Notes under the pieces: model-generated | The model's input: only the letters and a program-made list of their open reading frames with translations | Told to the model about the DNA's origin: nothing | The model's database searches: none | In this document: positions 51,230 through 58,870 of the stretch, piece by piece | Numbering within the stretch: position 1 is the first letter of the stretch | Layout of the letters: each line of letters opens with the position of its first letter | Assembly (NCBI GenBank): GCA_017470345.1 | Contig: JAFUEP010000024.1 | Span: 62,001 to 126,000, forward strand | Length of the DNA stretch: 64,000 nucleotides | Reading direction: 5' to 3' | Origin: Prevotella sp. | GTDB taxonomy: Bacteria > Bacteroidota > Bacteroidia > Bacteroidales > Bacteroidaceae | Position numbers and translations under genes: made by a program

Positions 51230-53854
51230 ATGGAAAAGTCAGTAAATAAAATAGTAGCTTTATTAGTAGTTTTAGTTAGTTTTGTCTGGGCACCGGGAGG
51301 TGCTCAGACTTACCAGAGCATCCGCCCGGGACAGCTCTGGCTCGACACCGACGGCAAGCCCATCCAGGCCCACGGCTTCCAGATATTCGCCGCTGACGAC
51401 GGCACCTACTACTGGTATGGCGAGAACAAGGAGCACACCCATTTGGGATCGAACGTCTGGACGTGGGGCGTGCGGGCCTACAAGTCGACCGACTTCTACA
51501 ACTGGCAGGACCTGGGACTCATCATCGAGCCCGACACGGTCAACGCACTGTCGCCCCTGCACTATTCGCAGACGCTCGACCGCCCGCACATCTTACATAA
51601 TAAGAAGACAGGCAAATGGGTGTGCTGGATCAAGTCGATGGACACCGACGGCTTCTTCGTCATCCTCCAGGCCGACCGCTTTGAGGGACCTTACACCATC
51701 GTAAAGAGCCTGAAGCCCGAGGGCTTCGGCGTGGGCGACTTCGACCTCTGGGCCGACCCCACAACGGGCAAAGCCTACGTCTGGTTCGAACGGCCCCACT
51801 GGGAGATGATATGTGCCGAACTGACCGACGACTATCTGGGCACCAACGGCCACTACTCTGAGCACTTCGTGGGCATCCGGCCGCCGTTCACCCGCGAGGC
51901 TCCTTCCCACTTCGTTTGGCGTGGCCGCCACTATATGTTCACCAGCGGCACGACGGGCTACGTGCCCAATCCCTCGCAGGTATGCGTCTTCGACGACCCT
52001 CACGGCGACTATCAGGACCTGGGCTGTCCGCACATTGACGATAAGTATGACGACTCGTTCGGTTCGCAGATCACGAGCGTCATCAAGATTCCGGGCAAGA
52101 ACCTCTACGTGGCACTGGCCGACCGCTGGCTGCCCTCCCTTTGGCAGACCGACATCCCCAGGCGCACGCTGAAGAACAAGGAGCAGGCCTACCTGAACCA
52201 CCGTCCCTTCGACCGCGACTTCTCCACGCCGCAGGTGAAGGACAAGACCCATGTGAAACGCAACAAATGGGACACCACCGACTCGGCCCGCTACGTCTTC
52301 CTGCCCATCATTTTCGACGAGCAGGGCAAGCCCACCATCGAGTGGCGCGACGAGTGGCGCCTGGAGGACTATACCATTCCCACCCGTCAGGATGTGGGGC
52401 CTCAGGCCATGACCTGCGAGGTGGCACCTGTCTGCGCTCCTTTTGAAATGCCACAGCTACAGCGACCAGCCATTAGTTCGGGTAAGAAGATTGAAGTCAG
52501 GATGTCAAAGAGGGGCATGTCGACACGTGCCATCCAGCAGGCTATCGACCGTCTGTCGAAGCAAGGCGGGGGGCAGGTCGTCATTCCCGCTGGTCGTTGG
52601 CTGTCGGGGCGCATCGAGCTGAAGTCGGGCGTGGAGCTGCATCTCAGTGAAGGCTGCGAGCTGCACTTCAGCGGTCAGGTCAAGGACTATCTGCCAGTGG
52701 TATTCACCCGCGACGAGGGCTTTGAACTCTACTCGCTTGGGGCGTTCATCTATGCCAACGGCGCAGAGAACATAGCCGTGACGGGACGCGGACGCATCGT
52801 AGGACCTTCAACCGACTGTGAGATTTACCGCATCAACCACGACAAGGCCCTTAACATCGAAAAGATTATCGCCCCCGACATGCCGCTCGCGGAGCGCATC
52901 TTCGACGGCGTGCGCGGTCAGGGCGAGGTGTTCATGCCGAAGTCAGTGGCACCCATCAACTGCAAGAACGTGCTCATCGAAGGCATCACCATCGACCAGA
53001 GTCTCTATTGGAACGTCGTGCCGCAGTACTGCGAGGGGGTCATCATCCGTGGCGTCACCGTCAACAGCTATGGTCACGGCCGAACGGACGGCATCGACAT
53101 CGAGTCGTGCCGTAATGTGCTCGTGGAATACTGCGCACTCGACTGCCAGGACGACTGCTACACCATGAAGAGCGGCCGCAATGCAGAGGGCGTACGCGTG
53201 GGACGCCCCACGGAGAACGTCGTCCTGCGCTATAACCTCGCCCTGCGTGGCGCTGGCGGCATCGTCTGCGGCACCGAGGTGGCCGGCGGCGTGAAGAATG
53301 TCTACCTGCACGACTGCGTCTTCCAAGGCACTGACCAGGCCTTCCGCTTCAAGACCCTCCGCCAGCGTGGCGGCGGCATCGAGAACATCGTCGTCGAGCG
53401 GGTGCGGGCCCAGGTGAAGGACTACGCCTTCTATTGCGACATGCTCGGATCGGTGAAGTGGGGTGGCGAGCTGGCCCAACGCCGCCCGTCAGCTGAGGCA
53501 CTCACCGCTTTCCAGTCTTCGCCCAATAATGTTCCATCTCCCGACTTCCGCACCATCACGGTCAGCAATGTCATCATTGAGGACTGCAAGCAGCTGGTGA
53601 AGTGCATCGGGCTGCCTGAACGTCCCCTGTGCAACGTCCTGCTGCGCAACGTGAAGGGGTGTGCCCAGCAGTTCATTTCACTACGCGATGTGAAGTCGTT
53701 TGTCCTCGACAACGTCGATGTGGAGGTCGCTGACGACGTAGCCAGCATAGACGGTTGTGAAGGCATCATGCTCATCAACACCCGGCTAAATGGCGAGCAG
53801 CCACGCCGCGTGAAGTACACTGGAGAAAAGTCGACACAGATACTTATTAACTAA
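51230..53854 (+). CDS. GH43-like / GH28 two-domain glycoside hydrolase fusion
   Basis: 874 residues with an N-terminal signal (KIVALLVVLVSFVWAPGGAQ). Residues about 25-400 are a five-bladed propeller of the GH43/GH117 type (GFQIFAADDGTYYWYGENKE, DFDLWADPTTGKAYVWF). Residues about 425-870 are a GH28 beta-helix, starting TRAIQQAIDRLSKQGGGQVV, with catalytic aspartates in RTDGIDIES and CQDDCYTMKSG and the substrate loop FRFKTLRQRGG. The usual GHG is replaced by GAG (RGAGGIVCGTE). GH28 cleaves polygalacturonan or terminal GalA; the GH43-like part may remove a side-chain galactose or arabinose. It starts directly at the PL11 stop, so coupled translation is likely. Confidence 0.9.
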   Translation: MEKSVNKIVALLVVLVSFVWAPGGAQTYQSIRPGQLWLDTDGKPIQAHGFQIFAADDGTYYWYGENKEHTHLGSNVWTWGVRAYKSTDFYNWQDLGLIIEPDTVNALSPLHYSQTLDRPHILHNKKTGKWVCWIKSMDTDGFFVILQADRFEGPYTIVKSLKPEGFGVGDFDLWADPTTGKAYVWFERPHWEMICAELTDDYLGTNGHYSEHFVGIRPPFTREAPSHFVWRGRHYMFTSGTTGYVPNPSQVCVFDDPHGDYQDLGCPHIDDKYDDSFGSQITSVIKIPGKNLYVALADRWLPSLWQTDIPRRTLKNKEQAYLNHRPFDRDFSTPQVKDKTHVKRNKWDTTDSARYVFLPIIFDEQGKPTIEWRDEWRLEDYTIPTRQDVGPQAMTCEVAPVCAPFEMPQLQRPAISSGKKIEVRMSKRGMSTRAIQQAIDRLSKQGGGQVVIPAGRWLSGRIELKSGVELHLSEGCELHFSGQVKDYLPVVFTRDEGFELYSLGAFIYANGAENIAVTGRGRIVGPSTDCEIYRINHDKALNIEKIIAPDMPLAERIFDGVRGQGEVFMPKSVAPINCKNVLIEGITIDQSLYWNVVPQYCEGVIIRGVTVNSYGHGRTDGIDIESCRNVLVEYCALDCQDDCYTMKSGRNAEGVRVGRPTENVVLRYNLALRGAGGIVCGTEVAGGVKNVYLHDCVFQGTDQAFRFKTLRQRGGGIENIVVERVRAQVKDYAFYCDMLGSVKWGGELAQRRPSAEALTAFQSSPNNVPSPDFRTITVSNVIIEDCKQLVKCIGLPERPLCNVLLRNVKGCAQQFISLRDVKSFVLDNVDVEVADDVASIDGCEGIMLINTRLNGEQPRRVKYTGEKSTQILIN

Positions 53855-53868
53855 TAAAACAAAAAAAC

Positions 53869-54957
53869 ATGAAGACATTAACTTTCATCAGTGCATTTGT
53901 ATGCGCCATGTTGCTCTCGGCCAACGCATCGGCCCAGAGTGTAACTTACAATTTCGTAGTTGCCGACGAAGGCACCATACAGCTGCCCACATGGGGTGCC
54001 GAGGTGACCAGCGGCGGCGTAGCCCTCAACCTCCTGGCAGCTGGCTCGGAGACCTTCGACAACCGTTTCGCCGTGGGGCCCACCAATCGCAACAACGAGA
54101 GCGGCAACTGCTTCAAGTTCCGCACCTCTGGCGACTGGAAAGGGCTGTGGTCGCAATATGCTGACCGCAACATCTCCATCCTCAATCTGAAGAAAGGCGA
54201 CAAGGTGACCTTCGTCATCAGCAAGGAGGCCGAGACGCTGAAGCAGGTGGGCGGCAGTGCCGTCGTCAGCGGAAAGGCCATCACCGTCACCGAGGACGGC
54301 AACCTCGACTTCGTCTCAACAGGCAGCGTCTACATTGAGAGCGTCACCATAGAGGAGGGCGACGGCACCTTGCCCGAGGAACCCGAGGTGGAGGGCGAGA
54401 AGACCTACGACTTTGTCATTGCTCCTGCCGGTAGCATCCTTCTGCCCGACTGGGGCGCCGAGGTGACCAGCGGTGGCGTGGCCCTGAACATGCTGGCCTC
54501 GGGCAGCAACACTTTCGGCAACCGCTTTGCCGTAGGCCCCATCAGCCGTAACAACGAGAGCGGCAACTGCTTCAAGTTCCGCACCTCTGGCGACTGGCGA
54601 GGAATCTGGTCACAATATGCTGACCGCAACATCTCTATTCTCAATCTGAAGCAGGGCGACAAGGTGACCTTCGTCATCAGCAAGGAGGACCAGACCCTGA
54701 AGTTTGTTGACGGCGATGTGGTCATCAGCGGTCAGGAGTACACCGTGGAGGCCGACGGCAACCTCGATTTTGTCACCACCGGCAGCGTCTACATCGAGAG
54801 CATCACCATCACGCCTAACGGCACCACCACTGCCATCCAGTCACTGCACGGCGACGCCATCACCAACAACGGTATCTACAATCTGCAGGGCATCCGTGTG
54901 GACAAGCCCACCCGTGGCCTCTACATTCAAAACGGCAAGAAGATGCTGATGAAATAA
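53869..54957 (+). CDS. Secreted protein with two copies of a 130-residue beta module
   Basis: 362 residues with a signal peptide (FISAFVCAMLLSANASA). It consists of two nearly identical modules (about residues 25-160 and 180-320), each with the order YNFVVADEGTIQLPTWGAEV / NRFAVGPTNRNNESGNCFKF / LWSQYADRNISILNLKKGDK / TVEADGNLDFVTTGSVYIES, then the tail IYNLQGIRVDKPTRGLYIQN. The beta-only pattern and the location behind PL11 and GH43-GH28 suggest a carbohydrate-binding module, but I do not recognise the family. The next gene carries two more copies. Confidence 0.8.
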   Translation: MKTLTFISAFVCAMLLSANASAQSVTYNFVVADEGTIQLPTWGAEVTSGGVALNLLAAGSETFDNRFAVGPTNRNNESGNCFKFRTSGDWKGLWSQYADRNISILNLKKGDKVTFVISKEAETLKQVGGSAVVSGKAITVTEDGNLDFVSTGSVYIESVTIEEGDGTLPEEPEVEGEKTYDFVIAPAGSILLPDWGAEVTSGGVALNMLASGSNTFGNRFAVGPISRNNESGNCFKFRTSGDWRGIWSQYADRNISILNLKQGDKVTFVISKEDQTLKFVDGDVVISGQEYTVEADGNLDFVTTGSVYIESITITPNGTTTAIQSLHGDAITNNGIYNLQGIRVDKPTRGLYIQNGKKMLMK

Positions 54958-54996
54958 GTGAAGTCATATACCATAACAACTAAATTAAAACAAACA

Positions 54997-56529
54997 ATGA
55001 AAACAGCCATTAAGAAACTCGCACTGTGCACCCTCGCCTTGTTCTTGTTGGGAGGGATCAAAGCAAATGCTGTCACCAAGACCTACGACTTCGTCGTGGC
55101 TGATGAGGGTAGCCAATTAGCCCCTACCTACGGTGAGACAGTCACTACTGGCGGCGCAGACCTTCAACTCATTTCAACAGCAACCAACACCTTTGACAAC
55201 CGCATTGCCGTCGGCCCGACTAACCGCAACAACGGCACGAGCGCCGGCTTCATCTTCCGTACGGCTGGCGATTGGCGTGGACTTTGGTCGCAATACGAAG
55301 ACCGGAACTTCTCTATCCTCAACCTGGTGAAAGGCAACCGGGTGACCATTACCATCAGCAAGGATGCCGAAACACTTAAATTCGTCGGTGGCGATGCCGT
55401 GGTAAGTGGCAAGACCTACACCGTGGAGGCCGACGGCAACCTTGACTTCGTCACCACCGGTGGTGTCTATATTGAGAAGGTGGTCATTGAAGATCCCGCG
55501 GCGTCTGTTCTTGTCAGCGTGGGCATGGAAGGTCATTCTGACACTTACAGCCTTGTGCAAGCAGCAGAAGGCAGCATAGTGCTGCCCACATGGGGAGCCG
55601 AGTTGACCAGTGGCGGCGTCGCCTTGAACCTGCTGGCCACAGCCGACAACACCTTCGACAACCGCATTGCCGTTGGCCCCATCTCCCGCAACAACGACAG
55701 CGGCAACTGCTTCAAGTTCCGCACGGCTGGTAATTACAAAGGGCTTTGGTCGCAGTATGCTGACCGCAACATCTCCATCCTGAATCTCAAGAAGGGTGAG
55801 CAGGTCACCTTCACCATCAGCAACGGCGATGCAACGTTGAAGTTTGTCGGGGGCGATGCCGTGGTAAGCGGACAAACCTACACCGTTGAAGCCGATGGCA
55901 ACCTCGACTTCGTCACCACTGGTAGCGTCTATATAGAGGACATCACCATCTCCAAGGCCGAGCAGAACATCGGCGGCGCCACCCTCGTCAGCGAGAATGC
56001 GCTGGACTTCACCAACGTTGACGACATCAAGGCCTACGTGGCTACCGATGCCAATGCTGGCAGCGTGACGTTCAAGCAGGTGAAAAAGGTGCCGGCCAAC
56101 ACCCCGCTCTACCTTACCGCAGAAGCTGTGATAAGCGTTGAAGTACCAGTCCTGGGCAGTGATGCTGAGACCATCACCACCAACCTTCTGAAAGGTTCAG
56201 CCACCGCCGCCACATCGCTCATCTCCACTAATGACATTAAGTACTATGTCTTTGGCGTACTGAAAGATGAGGCAGGCTTCTACCCCGTTTCCACAAGCAA
56301 TGCGCTGACCAGCGCCGCCGGCAAGGCTTATCTGGAGCTGACCGCCGATCAGGCTGCCTCCCGCATCTCGATAAAGTTCGACGATGACAACGAGACTACC
56401 GGCATCAACTTTGCTGATATGGTTCCCACGACCGATGACAACGCCTGCTACACCCTTCAGGGCATCCGCGTGGCCCAGCCCATTCGTGGCATATACGTGA
56501 GGAATGGCAAGAAAGTTTTTATCAAATAA
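54997..56529 (+). CDS. Paralogue with two copies of the same beta module plus a C-terminal domain
   Basis: 510 residues from ATG 54997, signal peptide KLALCTLALFLLGGIKANA. Two modules (about residues 25-165 and 180-320) are close copies of those in the preceding gene, with FVVADEGSQLAPTYGETVTT and the shared SILNL...GDAVVSG...TVEADGNLDFVTTG blocks. A further beta domain of about 130 residues (FKQVKKVPANTPLYLTAEAV) follows, then the tail CYTLQGIRVAQPIRGIYVRN. The gene pair arose by tandem duplication. The in-frame ATG at 54958 has no signal-peptide logic and is rejected. Confidence 0.8.
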   Translation: MKTAIKKLALCTLALFLLGGIKANAVTKTYDFVVADEGSQLAPTYGETVTTGGADLQLISTATNTFDNRIAVGPTNRNNGTSAGFIFRTAGDWRGLWSQYEDRNFSILNLVKGNRVTITISKDAETLKFVGGDAVVSGKTYTVEADGNLDFVTTGGVYIEKVVIEDPAASVLVSVGMEGHSDTYSLVQAAEGSIVLPTWGAELTSGGVALNLLATADNTFDNRIAVGPISRNNDSGNCFKFRTAGNYKGLWSQYADRNISILNLKKGEQVTFTISNGDATLKFVGGDAVVSGQTYTVEADGNLDFVTTGSVYIEDITISKAEQNIGGATLVSENALDFTNVDDIKAYVATDANAGSVTFKQVKKVPANTPLYLTAEAVISVEVPVLGSDAETITTNLLKGSATAATSLISTNDIKYYVFGVLKDEAGFYPVSTSNALTSAAGKAYLELTADQAASRISIKFDDDNETTGINFADMVPTTDDNACYTLQGIRVAQPIRGIYVRNGKKVFIK

Positions 56530-56535
56530 GCTGTT

Positions 56536-56541
56536 AGGAGG
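56536..56541 (+). promoter_or_regulatory. Strong Shine-Dalgarno site before the small peptide
   Basis: AGGAGG ends 9 bases before the ATG at 56551. Such a site is uncommon in Bacteroidetes, where most genes here lack one. Confidence 0.65.
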
Positions 56542-56550
56542 ACAAAGACA

Positions 56551-56727
56551 ATGAAAAAGCAATATATCAATCCCGAGACAAATATCGTAGTCCTTATTGC
56601 CCAAAGCCAACTGATGGCCGGCTCCGACTTCACCATGCCACTGGAAACCGAAGAAGTGAGCGATGAAACAATCAACTTCACCCAGGCCAGCCGCAGAAAA
56701 AGTCTCTGGGACGATGATGAAGAGTAG
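56551..56727 (+). CDS. 58-residue acidic-tailed peptide
   Basis: A short frame, MKKQYINPETNIVVLIAQSQ at the start, then LMAGSDFTMPLETEEVSDET and the end SRRKSLWDDDEE. There is no signal peptide. The plan (KKxYxxPxTxxV start, short variable middle, SRRxxxWDDxEE end) recalls small uncharacterised peptides I associate with Prevotella. It follows the module gene by 21 bases and has a strong ribosome binding site, which supports translation. The length is below common annotation cut-offs. Function is unknown; a precursor peptide or small regulator of the locus is possible. Confidence 0.75.
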   Translation: MKKQYINPETNIVVLIAQSQLMAGSDFTMPLETEEVSDETINFTQASRRKSLWDDDEE

Positions 56728-56848
56728 TTTATTTGTAAGTCACCTTCAGCCAAACATCGGCCACGGGCATCTAGGTTAAGAACGAAAAGAAAGTAATGGT
56801 AAATTAAAACTTTATTCAACACTCTCAAGTTATGATGACGTCCATATA

Positions 56849-56942
56849 AAACAAAAAACTGCGTTACAGTTTCATTAAACTGTGACGCAGTTTCATGAAA
56901 CCATGACGCAGTTTAATTAAATTGTGACGCAAATTCATGATT
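56849..56942. repeat. 21-base tandem array, TTTCATGAAACCATGACGCAG units
   Basis: Units start at 56849 (partial match), 56870, 56891, 56912 and 56933 (partial), 21 bases apart. Each contains a TTTCATGAAA or TTTAATTAAA palindrome followed by TGACGCA. The rest of 56728-57205 is A/T-rich with no gene I can support. Confidence 0.9.
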
Positions 56943-57205
56943 AGCCATCGGAGAGGAATGCTTTTGACGACGAGTCGATTGGAAACATCAGATATTTGAA
57001 ATCATTATTTTTGCTTTCAAATCGTGTCACAAATTTTTCGCAAAATCTTGCCAAATTAAGGTAAATAATGCTAACATAAGAAGAAAATGAATGCATTTGC
57101 ACAAGCCCTTCAATTGAAGGAACGACAGCATCAAAAAAAAACAAGTATTTGTATTTCAACAACTTAAAAACAACACAAATTATTCTGTCACTTGCCAGCT
57201 ATATT

Positions 57206-57236
57206 AAAAAAGGCCACACCCAGTGAGCGTGCCCTT
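57206..57236 (-). terminator. Terminator of the tRNA-Arg gene
   Basis: On the minus strand AAAGGGCACGCTC pairs imperfectly with GGTGTGGCCTTT around ACTG and is followed by a T run, immediately after the tRNA 3' end. Confidence 0.75.
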
Positions 57237-57238
57237 TG

Positions 57239-57310
57239 TACCCCGACCGAGAATCGAACTCGGAACTAAGCTTTAGGAGAGCCTTGTTATATCCATTTAA
57301 CTATCAGGGC
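57239..57310 (-). tRNA. tRNA-Arg (anticodon CCU)
   Basis: The minus strand folds as a cloverleaf: acceptor GCCCTGA with TCGGGGT, a D-arm with TAAATGG, anticodon stem AGGCT/AGCTT around loop CTCCTAA (anticodon CCT, reading AGG), and T-arm CCGAG-TTCGATT-CTCGG. No CCA is encoded. It is preceded by a consensus promoter. Confidence 0.93.
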
Positions 57311-57345
57311 AGCCAAAGACGCCGATGAGCGTCGTCTTGGGGGTG

Positions 57346-57376
57346 CAAAGTTACAAAGAAAACGGGGGATGACAAA
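57346..57376 (-). promoter_or_regulatory. Promoter of the tRNA-Arg gene
   Basis: Minus strand TTTG at 57376-57373 and TAACTTTG at 57353-57346, spaced 19 bases. Confidence 0.8.
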
Positions 57377-57393
57377 ATTTTCCCCCACTTTTT

Positions 57394-58848
57394 TTACCAT
57401 TCATATGCATTCTTGCCGCCACCGATGGCGAAGCTGACGCCCATCACCAGGTTGAAGGAGGGTTTCATCGGAATGGGAATGCCCTCGTATGTGGTGTACT
57501 TGCCCAGTGCGATGCGGTCCATGCCGAAGAAGACATTGATGACCTTCGGATGGTAGTGGATGACATAGCCCAACGACGACCCATAGTTGCTCAAGCCATA
57601 GCTGAGGGCCAGACTGAAGGAGCGTGTGGGGGCGAGGTTGGCCGACAGGCGGCCTTCGGTCCACGAGAAGTTGCTCCCGCTGAAGTGGCGGCTGAGCAGG
57701 AGGCCGGCCGACAGCCGATTATAGAAGGGCATCCGATACTCTGCGCCCAGATTCAGTGTGGCAGCCAGGGCATGGGTCGAGGAGCCGGTTTCGTCGGTGA
57801 CAGCCAGATTAAGGAAGTCGCTCAGCTGGTCTTCGTAGTCGTCAAGTTCGTCGTCGAGCGATGTTCCGTAATCGCCATCGACAGCCACTTCGTGGAATCC
57901 GTCGAAGGTGAAGTGCGTCTCGCTGGTCTTTGCCACGGCTTTCGTCTTCCACCTGATAAATCCCAGGTCGGTCAGGGATGCGCAGAGCGTCAGGCCCGGC
58001 AGCAGGCCGTCATAGGTGGCGCCCAGGTCGACGCCCAGTCCGAAGCCGCCCATCGGCTTATAGTCGTCGACGTCGACATCGGTCACCTTGTCGTAGGTCT
58101 GGCCCTTGCGGCTCTTCGACTGATACTCCTCCTGCTCGGTGACGAAAGAAAAGCCCTTGGCATTGACCTCGGCCTTGGCCTGTGCCCTCAGCTCCCATAC
58201 GTCGCCCTCGAGTCTGGCGTAGGCATTCTTCATGCTGACGTCGAATCGGCCCAACCCGATGAGAGCCTTCACTCGTGCACCGATGCGCAGCTGCTCGTTC
58301 AGCTGACGGCTATGTCCGAGTGCTATCTCGCCGTAAGCCATGCCGCGTGCAGCCAGGTCGTCGAAGGAATAGGTGTCGTTGCGGACGCTTTTGGCAAACT
58401 CCAGGAAGCTTTTTGGGAACGACACCCCGGCCATGCCTTTGACGTTGACGTCGAGGGTGTTATAGCCATGAAAGGCCCTGAATCCCACACCGATGATGGT
58501 CTCGCGGAAGTCGACACGCGTCTTCAGCCCGTTCTTCAGTTTCCCGACCGACTGGTCGTAGGTGATGTCGGGGTGCATGAAGGTGACGGTGCGCTTCTCG
58601 CCGGGTTGCCCCCAGCGCGGATTCTCGAAGAGGAAGTTATCAACGCCAAAAGAGCCCTGAATGCCGACGTTGATGTTGCTGAAGGGCAATGCGATGTAGC
58701 TATTCCGATTGCCGAAGGCAGGGTTCATGTCGTGGCGCCACTTGAAGTCGTCAAGGAAATAGGCCGTGCGCAGGTCCTGGGCGACGGCACTGCCGACCGA
58801 TGTGATGATCGCGGCCGTCAGGATGCTGATGCGATATATTCTTTTCAT
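57394..58848 (-). CDS. DUF5723 family outer-membrane beta-barrel protein
   Basis: 484 residues from ATG 58848, signal peptide RIYRISILTAAIITSVGSAV-A. The mature N-terminus (WRHDMNPAFGNRNSYIALPF, then INVGIQGSFGV) and the repeated amphipathic strands are typical of DUF5723, an outer-membrane barrel family related in plan to PorV/FadL. The C-terminal residues form the last strand (SFAIGGGKNAYEW, aromatic end). It lies 22 bases downstream of the lipoprotein gene on the same strand, so the two probably work together at the envelope. Function is unknown. Confidence 0.85.
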   Translation of the reverse strand: MKRIYRISILTAAIITSVGSAVAQDLRTAYFLDDFKWRHDMNPAFGNRNSYIALPFSNINVGIQGSFGVDNFLFENPRWGQPGEKRTVTFMHPDITYDQSVGKLKNGLKTRVDFRETIIGVGFRAFHGYNTLDVNVKGMAGVSFPKSFLEFAKSVRNDTYSFDDLAARGMAYGEIALGHSRQLNEQLRIGARVKALIGLGRFDVSMKNAYARLEGDVWELRAQAKAEVNAKGFSFVTEQEEYQSKSRKGQTYDKVTDVDVDDYKPMGGFGLGVDLGATYDGLLPGLTLCASLTDLGFIRWKTKAVAKTSETHFTFDGFHEVAVDGDYGTSLDDELDDYEDQLSDFLNLAVTDETGSSTHALAATLNLGAEYRMPFYNRLSAGLLLSRHFSGSNFSWTEGRLSANLAPTRSFSLALSYGLSNYGSSLGYVIHYHPKVINVFFGMDRIALGKYTTYEGIPIPMKPSFNLVMGVSFAIGGGKNAYEW

Positions 58849-58870
58849 CTCTATTAAGCTTCGAAGGGGG

